DNA from: Pseudomonas fluorescens
GTDB lineage: Bacteria > Pseudomonadota > Gammaproteobacteria > Pseudomonadales > Pseudomonadaceae
Length of the DNA stretch: 64,000 bases
Assembly: GCF_000967965.1 (NCBI RefSeq)
Contig: NZ_LACC01000022.1
Span: 124,001 to 188,000, forward strand
Reading direction: 5' to 3'
The notes below the pieces were generated by a model. It did no database searches, was not told where the DNA came from, and was given only the letters and a program-made list of their open reading frames with translations. Below, piece after piece: positions 24,046 to 32,016 of this stretch. Every line of letters starts with the position of its first letter. Position 1 is the first letter of the stretch. A program made the position numbers and the translations under genes.

Positions 24046-25695
24046 ATGAACCTGCATCAGTTCGCCGAAACCCACGAAGTCACCAACCAGCCACCGTCAC
24101 TGGACGGCGCCAACCTGTACCGCATCGACTTGCCGTTGCAGGAGTGGTCGCGGCGGTTCGGGGCCGGTTGGGCCGAATCGCGGATCGACGCCTATGGCGC
24201 GCTGGCCGGTGGCCCGTTGATGGAAGCGGGGTTCCTGGCCAATCAGAACAAGCCGGTGTTCAACAGCCATGACCGGTTTGGTCATCGCATCGACCTGGTG
24301 GAATTTCATCCGGCCTATCACCAATTGATGCGCACCGCGGTCGAGCACGGCCTGACCTCGCTGCCCTGGGCGCACCCGCAGGACGGCGCCCATGTCGCCC
24401 GCGCTAGCATGTCGTACCTGCACAGCCAGGCCGAAGCCGGCAGTGGCTGCCCGCTGACCATGACTTTCGCCAGCGTTCCGGCCATGCGCCTGCAACCGGA
24501 CCTGGCGGAAAAGTGGCTGCCGAAAATCCTCGCCACCGAATACGACCCGCACAACGTCGGTATGGCCCACAAGGCCGGGGTTACCATCGGCATGGCCATG
24601 ACCGAGAAGCAGGGCGGCACCGATGTGCGGGCCAATACCACCAAGGCCTATCCGGTCGGTGCCAGCGGTCCGGGCCAGGCCTATGAACTGGTCGGGCACA
24701 AGTGGTTTTGCTCGGCGCCGATGTGCGACGCCTTCCTGACCTTGGCGCAGACCGACAAGGGCCTGACCTGTTTCCTGTTGCCGCGCCATCGTCCGGACGA
24801 CACGCGCAATCAGTTCTATATCCAGCGCCTGAAGAACAAGCTCGGCAATTGCTCCAACGCTTCCAGCGAAGTGGAGTTCCGTGGCGCACTGGCGTGGATG
24901 GTCGGTGAGGAGGGCCGTGGCGTTCCGACGATCATCGAGATGGTCGCCATGACCCGCTTCGATTGCATGGTCGGTTCCAGTTCGCTGATGCGCCAGGCGC
25001 TGACCCAGGCCAGCCATCACTGCGCTCACCGTTCCGTTGGCGGCAAGCTGCTCAGCGAGCAGCCGTTGATGCAGAACGTGCTGGCGGATCTGGCCCTGGA
25101 AAGCGAAGCCGCCCTGGCCTTGAGCTTGCGAATGGGCCGGGCGCTGGATCATCTGGACGATTCGCAGGAAGCCAAATTCGCCCGGCTGGTGACGGCGGTG
25201 GGCAAGTACTGGATCTGCAAGCGGGCGCCGGCCATGATCAACGAAGCGGCCGAATGCATGGGTGGTGCGGGTTATGTCGAAGACAGCATCCTGCCGCGGC
25301 TTTACCGTGAGGCGCCGGTGAATTCTACGTGGGAAGGTTCCGGTAACGTGCAGTGCCTCGATGTGCTGCGTGCCCTGTCGAAAGAGCCGGGTGTGCTCGA
25401 TGCGCTGTTCAGCGAGTTGGGCGATGGCCATGGCGACAAGCGTCTGGCGGCGCACATCAGCCAGTTACAGGCGGCCTTCAAGGACACCAGCGATATTCAG
25501 TATCGCGCGCGGCAATTGACCGAAGACATTGCCCTGGGGTTGCAGGCGAAGTTGTTGCTGGAAGCCGGGAATGCGGTGGTCAGTGATGCGTTTATTGCCA
25601 GTCGTCTGGATGGCTGCGGCCGAGTGTACGGCGCATTGCCACGCGGCCTGGATGTGGAAGCGATTGTCGCCCGCTCGACTCCACAAGGCTTCTGA
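24046..25695 (+). CDS. Acyl-CoA dehydrogenase family protein, AidB-like
   Basis: 549-residue FAD enzyme of the acyl-CoA dehydrogenase superfamily. Length, the N-terminal FAETHEVTNQPPSLDGANLY block and the ACPMTMTF-like SGCPLTMTFASVPAM segment match E. coli AidB, which protects DNA during adaptive response to alkylation. FAD contact MTEKQGGTDVRANTT and the C-terminal REAPVNSTWEGSGNVQ follow. The ATG at 24046, eight bases after AAAGGAG, is preferred to a TTG at 24022. In P. aeruginosa a TetR gene lies between ladS and this one; it is absent here. Confidence 0.88.
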   Translation: MNLHQFAETHEVTNQPPSLDGANLYRIDLPLQEWSRRFGAGWAESRIDAYGALAGGPLMEAGFLANQNKPVFNSHDRFGHRIDLVEFHPAYHQLMRTAVEHGLTSLPWAHPQDGAHVARASMSYLHSQAEAGSGCPLTMTFASVPAMRLQPDLAEKWLPKILATEYDPHNVGMAHKAGVTIGMAMTEKQGGTDVRANTTKAYPVGASGPGQAYELVGHKWFCSAPMCDAFLTLAQTDKGLTCFLLPRHRPDDTRNQFYIQRLKNKLGNCSNASSEVEFRGALAWMVGEEGRGVPTIIEMVAMTRFDCMVGSSSLMRQALTQASHHCAHRSVGGKLLSEQPLMQNVLADLALESEAALALSLRMGRALDHLDDSQEAKFARLVTAVGKYWICKRAPAMINEAAECMGGAGYVEDSILPRLYREAPVNSTWEGSGNVQCLDVLRALSKEPGVLDALFSELGDGHGDKRLAAHISQLQAAFKDTSDIQYRARQLTEDIALGLQAKLLLEAGNAVVSDAFIASRLDGCGRVYGALPRGLDVEAIVARSTPQGF

Positions 25696-25719
25696 TCACG
25701 AGTGACCCGGCACCGCAAA

Positions 25720-25814
25720 CCCCTGTGGGAGCGAGCTTGCTCGCGATGACGGATTAACATTCAACAGTGATGTTGACTGATACGCCGCTATCGCGAGCAA
25801 GCTCGCTCCCACAG
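25720..25814 (+). repeat. REP pair (GTGGGAGCGAGCTTGCTCGC type)
   Basis: CCTGTGGGAGCGAGCTTGCT and its inverted copy 50 bases later, with the spacer GATGACGGATTAACATTCAA close to that of the REP at 15576. It lies between the AidB-like gene and amn, both on the plus strand. Confidence 0.85.
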
Positions 25815-25870
25815 TTGTTCTCTGTACATAGTCAAAGCCACTGTTCCCGTGAAGCGACGATGCAGGCAAG

Positions 25871-27370
25871 ATGAAGGTCTGCAAGTCAGAACACAGGATG
25901 CTGATCGTGACCGAAGCTTTTATTGTCGTTCAAACCGCCGAGCAAGCCGTGGATCGGCTTGCACTCTTGCACAATCGTGCAACCACCGCGCTGAGCCAGG
26001 CGCTCAAGCGTTACCTCAAGGATCGCGTCGAGCCCGATGCCGAACAGCGCGCGATGTTCCGCTATCCCGAATTGCGCCTGACCTACCGCTGCCAGGGCGA
26101 AGTCCCGCAGACCACTCGCGCTTACGCCAAGGTTCAGTTGCCGGGCACCTACAGTGTCACCGTTACCCATCCGTCGGCTTTCCGTAAATACCTGCTGGAA
26201 CAGCTCGTTCCGTTGATGCACGACTTCACCGTGACCGTGGAAGTCGGTGTCAGCCAGCAGAACATCCCGTACCCGTATGTGGTCGAGCAGGGAGATGAGC
26301 TGGCGGGTTCCGGCGTCACCGCCGCGGTGCTGGCGCGGGTGTTCCCGAGCACTGACCTGTCGGCGGCGACCGACGGCATTGCCGACGGTTTGTACGATTG
26401 GGAAAACACCGATCCGCTGCCACTGGCGCTGTTCGATGCTGCCCGGGTGGATTTCTCCCTGCGCCGACTGGTGCATTACACCGGCAGCGACTGGCGACAT
26501 GTGCAGCCGTGGATTCTGCTGACCAACTATCACCGCTACGTCGACCAGTTCATCGTCCATGGCCTGGAACAACTGCGCAAAGACCCGCGTTTCGTGCGCA
26601 TGGTGCTGCCGGGCAATGTGATCATCGACAAGAGCATGGACCACGGCGAAGCCTCGGCGATTGCTGCCGGTGTGGTCTGGCACCGCTACCAGATGCCGGC
26701 CTATCACCTGATCGCCAGTGACGGCCACGGCGTGACTCTGGTCAACATCGGTGTCGGCCCGTCCAACGCCAAGAACATCACCGACCACTTGGCCGTGCTG
26801 CGTCCGCACTGCTGGCTGATGATCGGTCACTGCGGTGGCCTGCGTCAGTCGCAGACCATTGGCGATTACGTGCTGGCCCACGCCTACATGCGTCGCGACG
26901 GGATTCTCGACCGGGTGGTGCCGCCGAACATTCCGATTCCGGCGTTGGCCGAAGTGCAACTCGCGCTTCAGCAAGCGGCGGCCAACGTCACCGGCGAGAA
27001 GGGCGACGAACTGAAGAAACGCCTGCGTACCGGCACCGTGCTGACCTACGACGACCGTAACTGGGAGCTGCGTTGGGCGCAGGAACGGCCACTGATCAAC
27101 CTGTCCCGTGCCGTGGCTGTGGACATGGAAAGCGGCACCATCGCCGCCCAGGGGTATCGCTTGCGGGTGCCGTACGGCACGTTGCTGTGCGTCTCGGACA
27201 AGCCGCTGCACAGCGAAATCAAGCTGCCGGGCTCGGCCAACGCTTTCTATGAGCGCGCGGTCAGCCAGCACCTGAAGATCGGTATCGAGGCGGTGGACCT
27301 ATTGCGCACCGAACTCAACTCGTTGCACTCGCGCAAACTGCGCAGTTTCGACGAGCCGCCGTTCCGCTAA
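25871..27370 (+). CDS. amn: AMP nucleosidase
   Basis: Hydrolyses AMP to adenine and ribose-5-phosphate. 499 residues in the longest form. The N-terminal AMP-nucleosidase domain (ALSQALKRYLKDRVEPDAEQ onward) precedes a phosphorylase/PNP-like domain with VTLVNIGVGPSNAKNITDHLA, WLMIGHCGGLRQSQ, and AVDMESGTIAAQGYR. The start is uncertain: ATG 25871, ATG 25898 and GTG 25907 are in frame, and GTG 25907 has the best ribosome site (AGGA eight bases before). The gene is flanked by a REP pair and rluE. Confidence 0.95.
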   Translation: MKVCKSEHRMLIVTEAFIVVQTAEQAVDRLALLHNRATTALSQALKRYLKDRVEPDAEQRAMFRYPELRLTYRCQGEVPQTTRAYAKVQLPGTYSVTVTHPSAFRKYLLEQLVPLMHDFTVTVEVGVSQQNIPYPYVVEQGDELAGSGVTAAVLARVFPSTDLSAATDGIADGLYDWENTDPLPLALFDAARVDFSLRRLVHYTGSDWRHVQPWILLTNYHRYVDQFIVHGLEQLRKDPRFVRMVLPGNVIIDKSMDHGEASAIAAGVVWHRYQMPAYHLIASDGHGVTLVNIGVGPSNAKNITDHLAVLRPHCWLMIGHCGGLRQSQTIGDYVLAHAYMRRDGILDRVVPPNIPIPALAEVQLALQQAAANVTGEKGDELKKRLRTGTVLTYDDRNWELRWAQERPLINLSRAVAVDMESGTIAAQGYRLRVPYGTLLCVSDKPLHSEIKLPGSANAFYERAVSQHLKIGIEAVDLLRTELNSLHSRKLRSFDEPPFR

Positions 27371-27441
27371 CAGTTGTCATGGTCATTTGGCGGTCAGGGC
27401 ACTAGCATTAGCAGCCCTGATCGCTAGATGCTCACGTCGCC

Positions 27442-28077
27442 ATGTCCCGTCCTCAACGCCCCGTTTCCCGCCGCCCTGGCGCGAAACCCTCTCCTGCAGC
27501 CCCGCGTCGTGTCGCCAAGGCACCGCCGTCCGAGCCGAAACTGATCCTGTTCAACAAACCTTTCGATGTGCTGACGCAATTCAGCGACGGGGAAGGGCGT
27601 GCAACGCTCAAGGATTACATCGATGTACCGGGAATCTATCCGGCCGGACGGCTGGACCGCGACAGCGAAGGCTTGTTGCTGCTGACCAACGACGGTCAGC
27701 TTCAGGCGCGGATCGCCGACCCGAAACACAAGCTGGCCAAGACCTATTGGGTACAGGTCGAGGGCGAGCCGGACGCCGAGCAGTTGCAGCGCTTGCGTGA
27801 TGGCGTCGAGTTGAATGACGGCATGACCTTGCCCGCCGAGGCGCGGCAACTGGACGAGCCCGAACTGTGGCCGCGCAATCCGCCGGTGCGCTTTCGCAAA
27901 AGCGTGCCGACCAGCTGGCTGGAGTTGGTGATTCGCGAAGGGCGCAACCGGCAGGTGCGACGCATGACCGCGGCGGTCGGGTTGCCGACCTTGCGTCTGG
28001 TGCGAGTCAGGATCGGTGACTGGACGATCGAAGGGCTCGATCAGGGCCAGTGGAAGGAAGTGCCGGCGCGCTTATAA
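27442..28077 (+). CDS. rluE: 23S rRNA pseudouridine2457 synthase (RluE type)
   Basis: Pseudouridine synthase of the RsuA family. 211 residues, with a basic, Pro/Arg-rich N-terminal extension (1-32) in place of an S4 domain. The catalytic Asp72 is in the GRLDRDSEGLLLLTNDG motif; the downstream KTYWVQVEG and IREGRNRQVRRMTAAVGLPTLRLVRVRIG blocks fit RluE. Its TAA overlaps the 3' end of the convergent DUF2788 gene: the six bases TTATAA encode Leu-stop on both strands. Confidence 0.9.
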   Translation: MSRPQRPVSRRPGAKPSPAAPRRVAKAPPSEPKLILFNKPFDVLTQFSDGEGRATLKDYIDVPGIYPAGRLDRDSEGLLLLTNDGQLQARIADPKHKLAKTYWVQVEGEPDAEQLQRLRDGVELNDGMTLPAEARQLDEPELWPRNPPVRFRKSVPTSWLELVIREGRNRQVRRMTAAVGLPTLRLVRVRIGDWTIEGLDQGQWKEVPARL

Positions 28078-28281
28078 CGTGCCGGATTCGATCAGGCCGA
28101 TCACCACGCTCTTGATCACGAACGCCGCCACGCCAAGGCCCAGCACGAAGAACAGAATGAATGAGCCAAAGCGCCCGGCCTTGGACTTCTTCGCCAGATC
28201 CCAGACGATGAAACCCATGAAAATGATCAGGATGCTGACCAGACCGGTCATCATCCACTCTTCGAAAACGGCAGGATCCAT
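28072..28281 (-). CDS. DUF2788 family small membrane protein
   Basis: 69 residues with two predicted transmembrane helices (WMMTGLVSILIIFMGFIVWDLA; FGSFILFFVLGLGVAAFVIKSVVIGLI) split by a basic loop (KKSKAGR), which suggests an N-out/C-out hairpin. The DUF2788 family is confined to Gammaproteobacteria and has no known role. The pairing tail-to-tail with rluE is conserved in Pseudomonas as I recall. Ends six bases inside rluE. Confidence 0.85.
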   Translation of the reverse strand: MDPAVFEEWMMTGLVSILIIFMGFIVWDLAKKSKAGRFGSFILFFVLGLGVAAFVIKSVVIGLIESGTL

Positions 28282-28374
28282 CGAACATCTCCAGCGCGGG
28301 CTTGGCTAAAAGGGCGCGGGGAGTATACGCCTGCGCGGGTTCGCGCTGTATTGACCTGCGTCGGTGTGTCGCAC

Positions 28375-28509
28375 CTGTGGCGAGGGGGCTTGCCCCCGTT
28401 CGGCTGCGAAGCAGTCGCAAACGCAGAAAATACGGTGTGTCAGATACAACCTGCATGCTGATTTCAGGGCTGCTTCGCACCCCAACGGGGGCAAGCCCCC
28501 TCGCCACAA
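28375..28509 (+). repeat. Long composite inverted repeat (GTGGCGAGGGGGCTTGCC type)
   Basis: Outer arms CTGTGGCGAGGGGGCTTGCC and inverse, inner arms CGGCTGCGAAGCAGTCGC and GGCTGCTTCGCACCCC. Located between the DUF2788 gene and the Lrp/AsnC regulator, both on the minus strand. It accounts for most of the 254-base gap. Confidence 0.8.
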
Positions 28510-28535
28510 AAACAGTTGGTGCCCCGCAATCTCGA

Positions 28536-29015
28536 TCAGCTACGCAGATGAGTCAACGGCAACTCAGTGCTGTTGAGCACCTGATTCAGCACAAAACTCG
28601 ACCGTACGCTGGTCACGCCTTCAATCCGCGTCAGATGCCCCAGCAGCAGTTTCTGGTAGTGGTCCATGTCCGGCACCACGACCTTGAGTTGATAGTCGGC
28701 ATCCATCCCGGTCACCAGGCTGCATTCGAGCACTTGGGGCAGGGTGCGGATGGCCGCTTCGAAATTCTCGAAACGCTCCGGCGTGTGGCGGTCCATGCCG
28801 ATCAGCACGTAAGCGGTCAGGCTCAGGCCGAGCATCTTGCGGTCGAGCAGGGCGACTTGGCGGGAAATGTAGCCGTCGTCTTCCAGTTGCTTCACCCGCC
28901 GCGAGCACGGCGAAGGCGACAGGCCGATGCGCTCGGCCAGCTCCTGGTTGGAGATGCGTGCGTCGCGCTGCAGTTCCGCCAGAATACTCAGGTCGTAACG
29001 GTCGAGTTTGCTCAT
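28536..29015 (-). CDS. Lrp/AsnC family transcriptional regulator
   Basis: 159 residues: N-terminal winged helix-turn-helix (LDRYDLSILAELQRD; ISNQELAERIGLSPSPCSRRVKQLEDDGYI, about 5-55) and a C-terminal RAM/effector domain (TAYVLIGMD; LECSLVTGMDADYQLKVVVPD). Such feast/famine regulators form octamers and bind amino acids. ATG 29015 is preferred to a TTG one codon earlier. Three TTGCG-type sites lie just upstream, so it is likely autoregulated. Its targets cannot be told from the neighbours. Confidence 0.93.
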   Translation of the reverse strand: MSKLDRYDLSILAELQRDARISNQELAERIGLSPSPCSRRVKQLEDDGYISRQVALLDRKMLGLSLTAYVLIGMDRHTPERFENFEAAIRTLPQVLECSLVTGMDADYQLKVVVPDMDHYQKLLLGHLTRIEGVTSVRSSFVLNQVLNSTELPLTHLRS

Positions 29016-29037
29016 CAAACGGTCCTTTGTCGTAACT

Positions 29038-29106
29038 ATTGCGAAGGATTATGTATCCGGGGTTAAAAATTGCGCAAGTGATGTTTAATTCGGCAATCTT
29101 CGCAAT
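29038..29106. promoter_or_regulatory. Candidate Lrp/AsnC operator, three TTGCGNA sites
   Basis: TTGCGAA at 29039-29045, the palindrome TTGCGCAA at 29070-29077 and TTCGCAA at 29099-29105 (inverted) are spaced by about 30 bases, i.e. three helical turns. The outer pair extends to ATTGCGAA/TTCGCAAT. This spacing fits an octameric Lrp-type protein wrapping DNA at its own promoter. Confidence 0.5.
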
Positions 29107-29332
29107 CCTCTGCCGGCGCTCCCGGCCTATTCTTATCACCAGAATCACTGCTCGGACAAACAGTCCAGTGCGGCTCGCCGAATCAGGCCCGCCGCGGTCG
29201 CCACCCCCACCGGGGATGTGCCGACCCCCGAGCTACACACTGTCCAGAAGACGGCGTGAGGTGAGCCGACGCCACAAGTGTCGAGCCAGGACGAAGTTCT
29301 CTAAGGGGAGGCCGACGGGTCTCCCCTTTTTC
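29107..29332 (+). ncRNA. Possible small RNA ending in a strong terminator
   Basis: There is no supportable protein gene between the regulator (start 29015) and the Q/H-rich gene (29453), yet a strong plus-strand terminator sits at 29303-29332, 120 bases before that gene. The stretch is GC-rich with possible local stems such as CCCC/GGGG near 29191-29203. The 5' end is undefined and I match no known RNA family. It could instead be a leader with an attenuator. Confidence 0.3.
29303..29332 (+). terminator. Rho-independent terminator upstream of the Q/H-rich gene
   Basis: AAGGGGAG, a ten-base loop (GCCGACGGGT) and CTCCCCTTTTT form a classic intrinsic terminator on the plus strand. No plus-strand protein gene precedes it nearer than rluE. 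Confidence 0.75.
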
Positions 29333-29452
29333 TTGTGCGGAATTTGCCCCCCGACCCTCAATAAATAAGTTGCGTGACTGATAACCTGTCGCAGAACCGG
29401 CCACTGCTTTCTCAGTCTTACGTACAGGCCCTTATCCGTAATGAGGAAAAGC

Positions 29453-30499
29453 ATGAAATCGCGCATCTGGCGTTTGGCCGGTGTTGGTTTGCTGTGTGTC
29501 AGTGTCACTGCGCAAACGATGGCCGATGAGCCGCAAAACCGTGGTCATGATGGCGAGCAACACGGCCAGGGTGGGCATCAGGGCGATAACCAGGGCCATG
29601 GTGGCAGCAATCAGCCGCATCCGCAAAACGGCCAGCAGCAGAATCAGCCCCGGGCGCAGAGCAACGACAATCGCCAGTACGATCACAACGGCCAGAATCA
29701 GCATCAGGACAATGGCCAGTGGCAGAACCGTCCAGCGCCGGATTTCAACAGCCGGGTGCGCTCGCCGCCACCGCCGCCGCAGATGCCGGCCACTGACATG
29801 CCAATCCAGCCCCGGCCCGACACCGTGCGCCAGACCCAGCAGCCGCAGCGTGGCTACTATCAGGATCAGCCGCGTCGCAACGATTACAACCAGCACTGGA
29901 ATGGCTACATAGGCGCACCGTCCTATGACAATCATGGGCAGGGGCGCCCGAATGGCCATGGTAGCGGCTGGGGGCCAGGCCCCAGGTATCGCCCCGGCCA
30001 GGTGATCGACCGCTTCCCCGAGCGCAACTTCCGCGTGCCTTACCGTGGCATGGATTACTACTATTCCGGTGGCTACTGGTATCGCCCGCTGGGCCCCCGT
30101 TATGAGGTGGTAGAGCCACCGCGCGGGATTCGCGTCAGATACCTGCCCGATTACGCCCAGCAAGTGTGGATCGGCGGGGCATTGCTGTTCCTCGCTGCCG
30201 GTTCGTATTACGCCTATCAGGAAAACACTCAGGACTACGTTGTGGTCGAGCCGCCGGTTGGCCAGTCGCAACCGCAACCACCCGCCGGCAGCAATGGTTA
30301 TGACGTGGAGGCCTATCCAGCCAACGGTCAGTCGCCGGAGCAGGTCAGTCGGGACGGTTACGAGTGTTATCAATACGCGGTGCAGCAGAGTGGTTTCGAT
30401 CCACGAACCGCCACCTACCAGCCAGACCCGTCGGTGGTGCAAGCCTACCGACAGGCCCAGGGCAACTGCCTGAGCAGTCGCGGTTATCAGGTTCAGTAG
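29453..30499 (+). CDS. Secreted Q/H/N-rich protein, DUF6515-like C-terminal part
   Basis: 348 residues from ATG 29453 (GAGG six bases before). A signal peptide (WRLAGVGLLCVSVTAQTMA) is followed by about 100 low-complexity residues rich in Gln, His, Asn and Gly (NRGHDGEQHGQGGHQGDNQG). The structured C-terminal half begins near 190 (FRVPYRGMDYYYSGGYWYRP), contains a hydrophobic strand/helix (VWIGGALLFLAAGSYYAYQEN) and ends with VSRDGYECYQYAVQQSGFDP, a pattern I associate with DUF6515/YXWGXW-like envelope proteins. Function unknown; the His-rich part could bind metal, and the next gene is a metal exporter. Confidence 0.75.
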   Translation: MKSRIWRLAGVGLLCVSVTAQTMADEPQNRGHDGEQHGQGGHQGDNQGHGGSNQPHPQNGQQQNQPRAQSNDNRQYDHNGQNQHQDNGQWQNRPAPDFNSRVRSPPPPPQMPATDMPIQPRPDTVRQTQQPQRGYYQDQPRRNDYNQHWNGYIGAPSYDNHGQGRPNGHGSGWGPGPRYRPGQVIDRFPERNFRVPYRGMDYYYSGGYWYRPLGPRYEVVEPPRGIRVRYLPDYAQQVWIGGALLFLAAGSYYAYQENTQDYVVVEPPVGQSQPQPPAGSNGYDVEAYPANGQSPEQVSRDGYECYQYAVQQSGFDPRTATYQPDPSVVQAYRQAQGNCLSSRGYQVQ

Positions 30500-30582
30500 C
30501 AGCTACAAGCTACAAGCTACAAGCTACAAGCGGCAAGCTTCAAACTTGCAGCTTAAAGCTTGGAGCTTGAAGCTGCTTTTAC
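30499..30582 (+). repeat. AGCTACA heptad tandem repeat with hairpin terminator
   Basis: Four perfect AGCTACA units (30501-30528), then two degenerate units (AGCGGCA, AGCTTCA), then GCAGCTT...AAGCTGC followed by TTTT (30548-30580). The hairpin can terminate the Q/H-rich gene and also encodes the last codons of the convergent CDF gene. Confidence 0.8.
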
Positions 30583-31455
30583 AGGATCGGCGTGCACCAG
30601 CACTTCGGCTCGCGGGTAGGCGGTGTGAATGGCTGCTGCGGCCTGATCGCTGATGCCATGGGCAACGGATAACGTCAGCTCCCCCGGCAGCTCCAGATGC
30701 AACTGCACAAACCACTGGTTGCCGGAGATCCGCGTGCGCAGGTCATGGGCACCCAGCACGCCGGGGACGCTGCACGCCAATTCCAGCATGTGCTGGCTGA
30801 CCTCCGGCGGCAGTTCTTCATCCATCAACACCGCAAAGCTCTCACGGGCGATCTGCACTGCGCTCCACAGAATGTAGGCGGCGATTCCCAGACCAAACCA
30901 GGCGTCGACCTGAAACCAGCCAAACCCGGCCAGTACCAGCGCCAGCAGAATGCTGCCGTTGAGCAGCAGGTCCGAACGGTAGTGCAGCGAGTCGGCACGC
31001 ACGGCGTTGGAACCCGTGGCCTTGATCACCCGATGTTGCAGCGACAGCAAGGCCAAGGTCAGGACGAGGGAGAAGACAATCACGCCGATACTGATCCACG
31101 GCGCGCCGATCGGTTCGGGATGTTTGAGCCGTTCAAAGGCCTGCAACGCGATCAGTACCGCACTGCCGCCAATGAACAGCGCCTGGGCCATGCCCGCCAA
31201 TGACTCGGCCTTGCCGTGCCCGTAGCGATGATCATTGTCGGCGGGGCGCAGGGCGTAATGCACCGCCAGCAGGTTGAGCAATGACGTGACGCCGTCGAGT
31301 GTCGAGTCGGTGAGCCCGGCGAGCATGCTCACCGAGCCGCTCAGCCACCAGGCGATGGCTTTGGCGACGATCAGGATGCACGCCACCGCCACCGAGGCAC
31401 GGGTCGCCAGCCGCAGCAGGCGGGCGTGTTCGGAGCTGGAGGTCATGGAGGCCAT
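30553..31455 (-). CDS. Cation diffusion facilitator (CDF) metal exporter
   Basis: Inner-membrane proton/metal antiporter of the FieF/YiiP group, likely for zinc, iron or another divalent ion. 300 residues, six predicted helices and a C-terminal ferredoxin-like cytoplasmic domain (about 215-295). The site-A residues Asp50 and Asp54 (LTDSTLDG) and the HxxxD pair in SLHYRSD are intact; HRYGHGKAESL lies in the first cytoplasmic loop. ATG 31455 follows AAGGAA. Its last seven codons (KAASSSKL tail) lie in the heptad-repeat hairpin. Metal specificity cannot be read reliably from sequence. Confidence 0.92.
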   Translation of the reverse strand: MASMTSSSEHARLLRLATRASVAVACILIVAKAIAWWLSGSVSMLAGLTDSTLDGVTSLLNLLAVHYALRPADNDHRYGHGKAESLAGMAQALFIGGSAVLIALQAFERLKHPEPIGAPWISIGVIVFSLVLTLALLSLQHRVIKATGSNAVRADSLHYRSDLLLNGSILLALVLAGFGWFQVDAWFGLGIAAYILWSAVQIARESFAVLMDEELPPEVSQHMLELACSVPGVLGAHDLRTRISGNQWFVQLHLELPGELTLSVAHGISDQAAAAIHTAYPRAEVLVHADPVKAASSSKL

Positions 31456-31487
31456 CGTTCCTTGAAGAGTCCTTTAGCGCGCAGGGA

Positions 31488-31907
31488 TTATGCGGCGGGT
31501 TGCAGGCCGAACATCGCCAGTTGCTGGGCACTGCCTTTGCTTTGGATCAGGCGTGGATCATCCAGCGGGAAGCTGCGGCCCAGTTCACTTTCCAGAATAG
31601 TCTGCAACTTGTGGTTATCGACCTTGCCGTCGGGACCGATGGCGTCCTTGAGTTTTTGCGGGTCGACCTGGGCGGTCTTGCCCGGCTCGAAGTAAATCGC
31701 GCCGGTGGCGAAGTCCACGGCAAACGCAATCAGGCCGGGGATGATGTAGAACAGCAGGCCCACGGCGTCGAGCGCGGCGATGGCCGGGTCGATCTTGCCT
31801 TCGATCTGGCCACGGCGATCCGGGTAGAAGATCGAACCGCAGGCGGTCACTTGAGTCAGCAAGGTTGCGACCAGAACACCGCCAATCAGGCGAAAGGGAA
31901 CATGCAT
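31488..31907 (-). CDS. Small lipoprotein, YceK/YidQ-like
   Basis: 139 residues from ATG 31907 (AGGAG upstream). Lipoprotein signal (FRLIGGVLVATLLTQVTAC) with lipidated Cys near residue 23, followed by GSIFYPDRRGQ and then a hydrophobic stretch (AVGLLFYIIPGLIAFAVDFATGAIYF) resembling the YceK/YidQ lipoproteins. A soluble C-terminal half contains VDPQKLKDAIGPDGKVDN. Divergent from hrpB, 33 bases upstream of the CDF gene on the same strand, so it may share its transcript. Function unknown. Confidence 0.78.
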   Translation of the reverse strand: MHVPFRLIGGVLVATLLTQVTACGSIFYPDRRGQIEGKIDPAIAALDAVGLLFYIIPGLIAFAVDFATGAIYFEPGKTAQVDPQKLKDAIGPDGKVDNHKLQTILESELGRSFPLDDPRLIQSKGSAQQLAMFGLQPAA

Positions 31908-32016
31908 ATGAAATCTCCTGGGTAATCTCGAAACGAAACGTCGTCGGTATGAATTAGGACCGTGATTAACGCCACGCAGTTCGCCGTTATACTCGCCGCT
32001 CTGTTTTGGAGCCAGC

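Noticed and set aside
29039..29368. 109-residue plus-strand frame between the Lrp/AsnC gene and the Q/H-rich gene
   Set aside because: Runs through operator-like sites and a terminator; composition is atypical. A non-coding RNA or leader explains it better.
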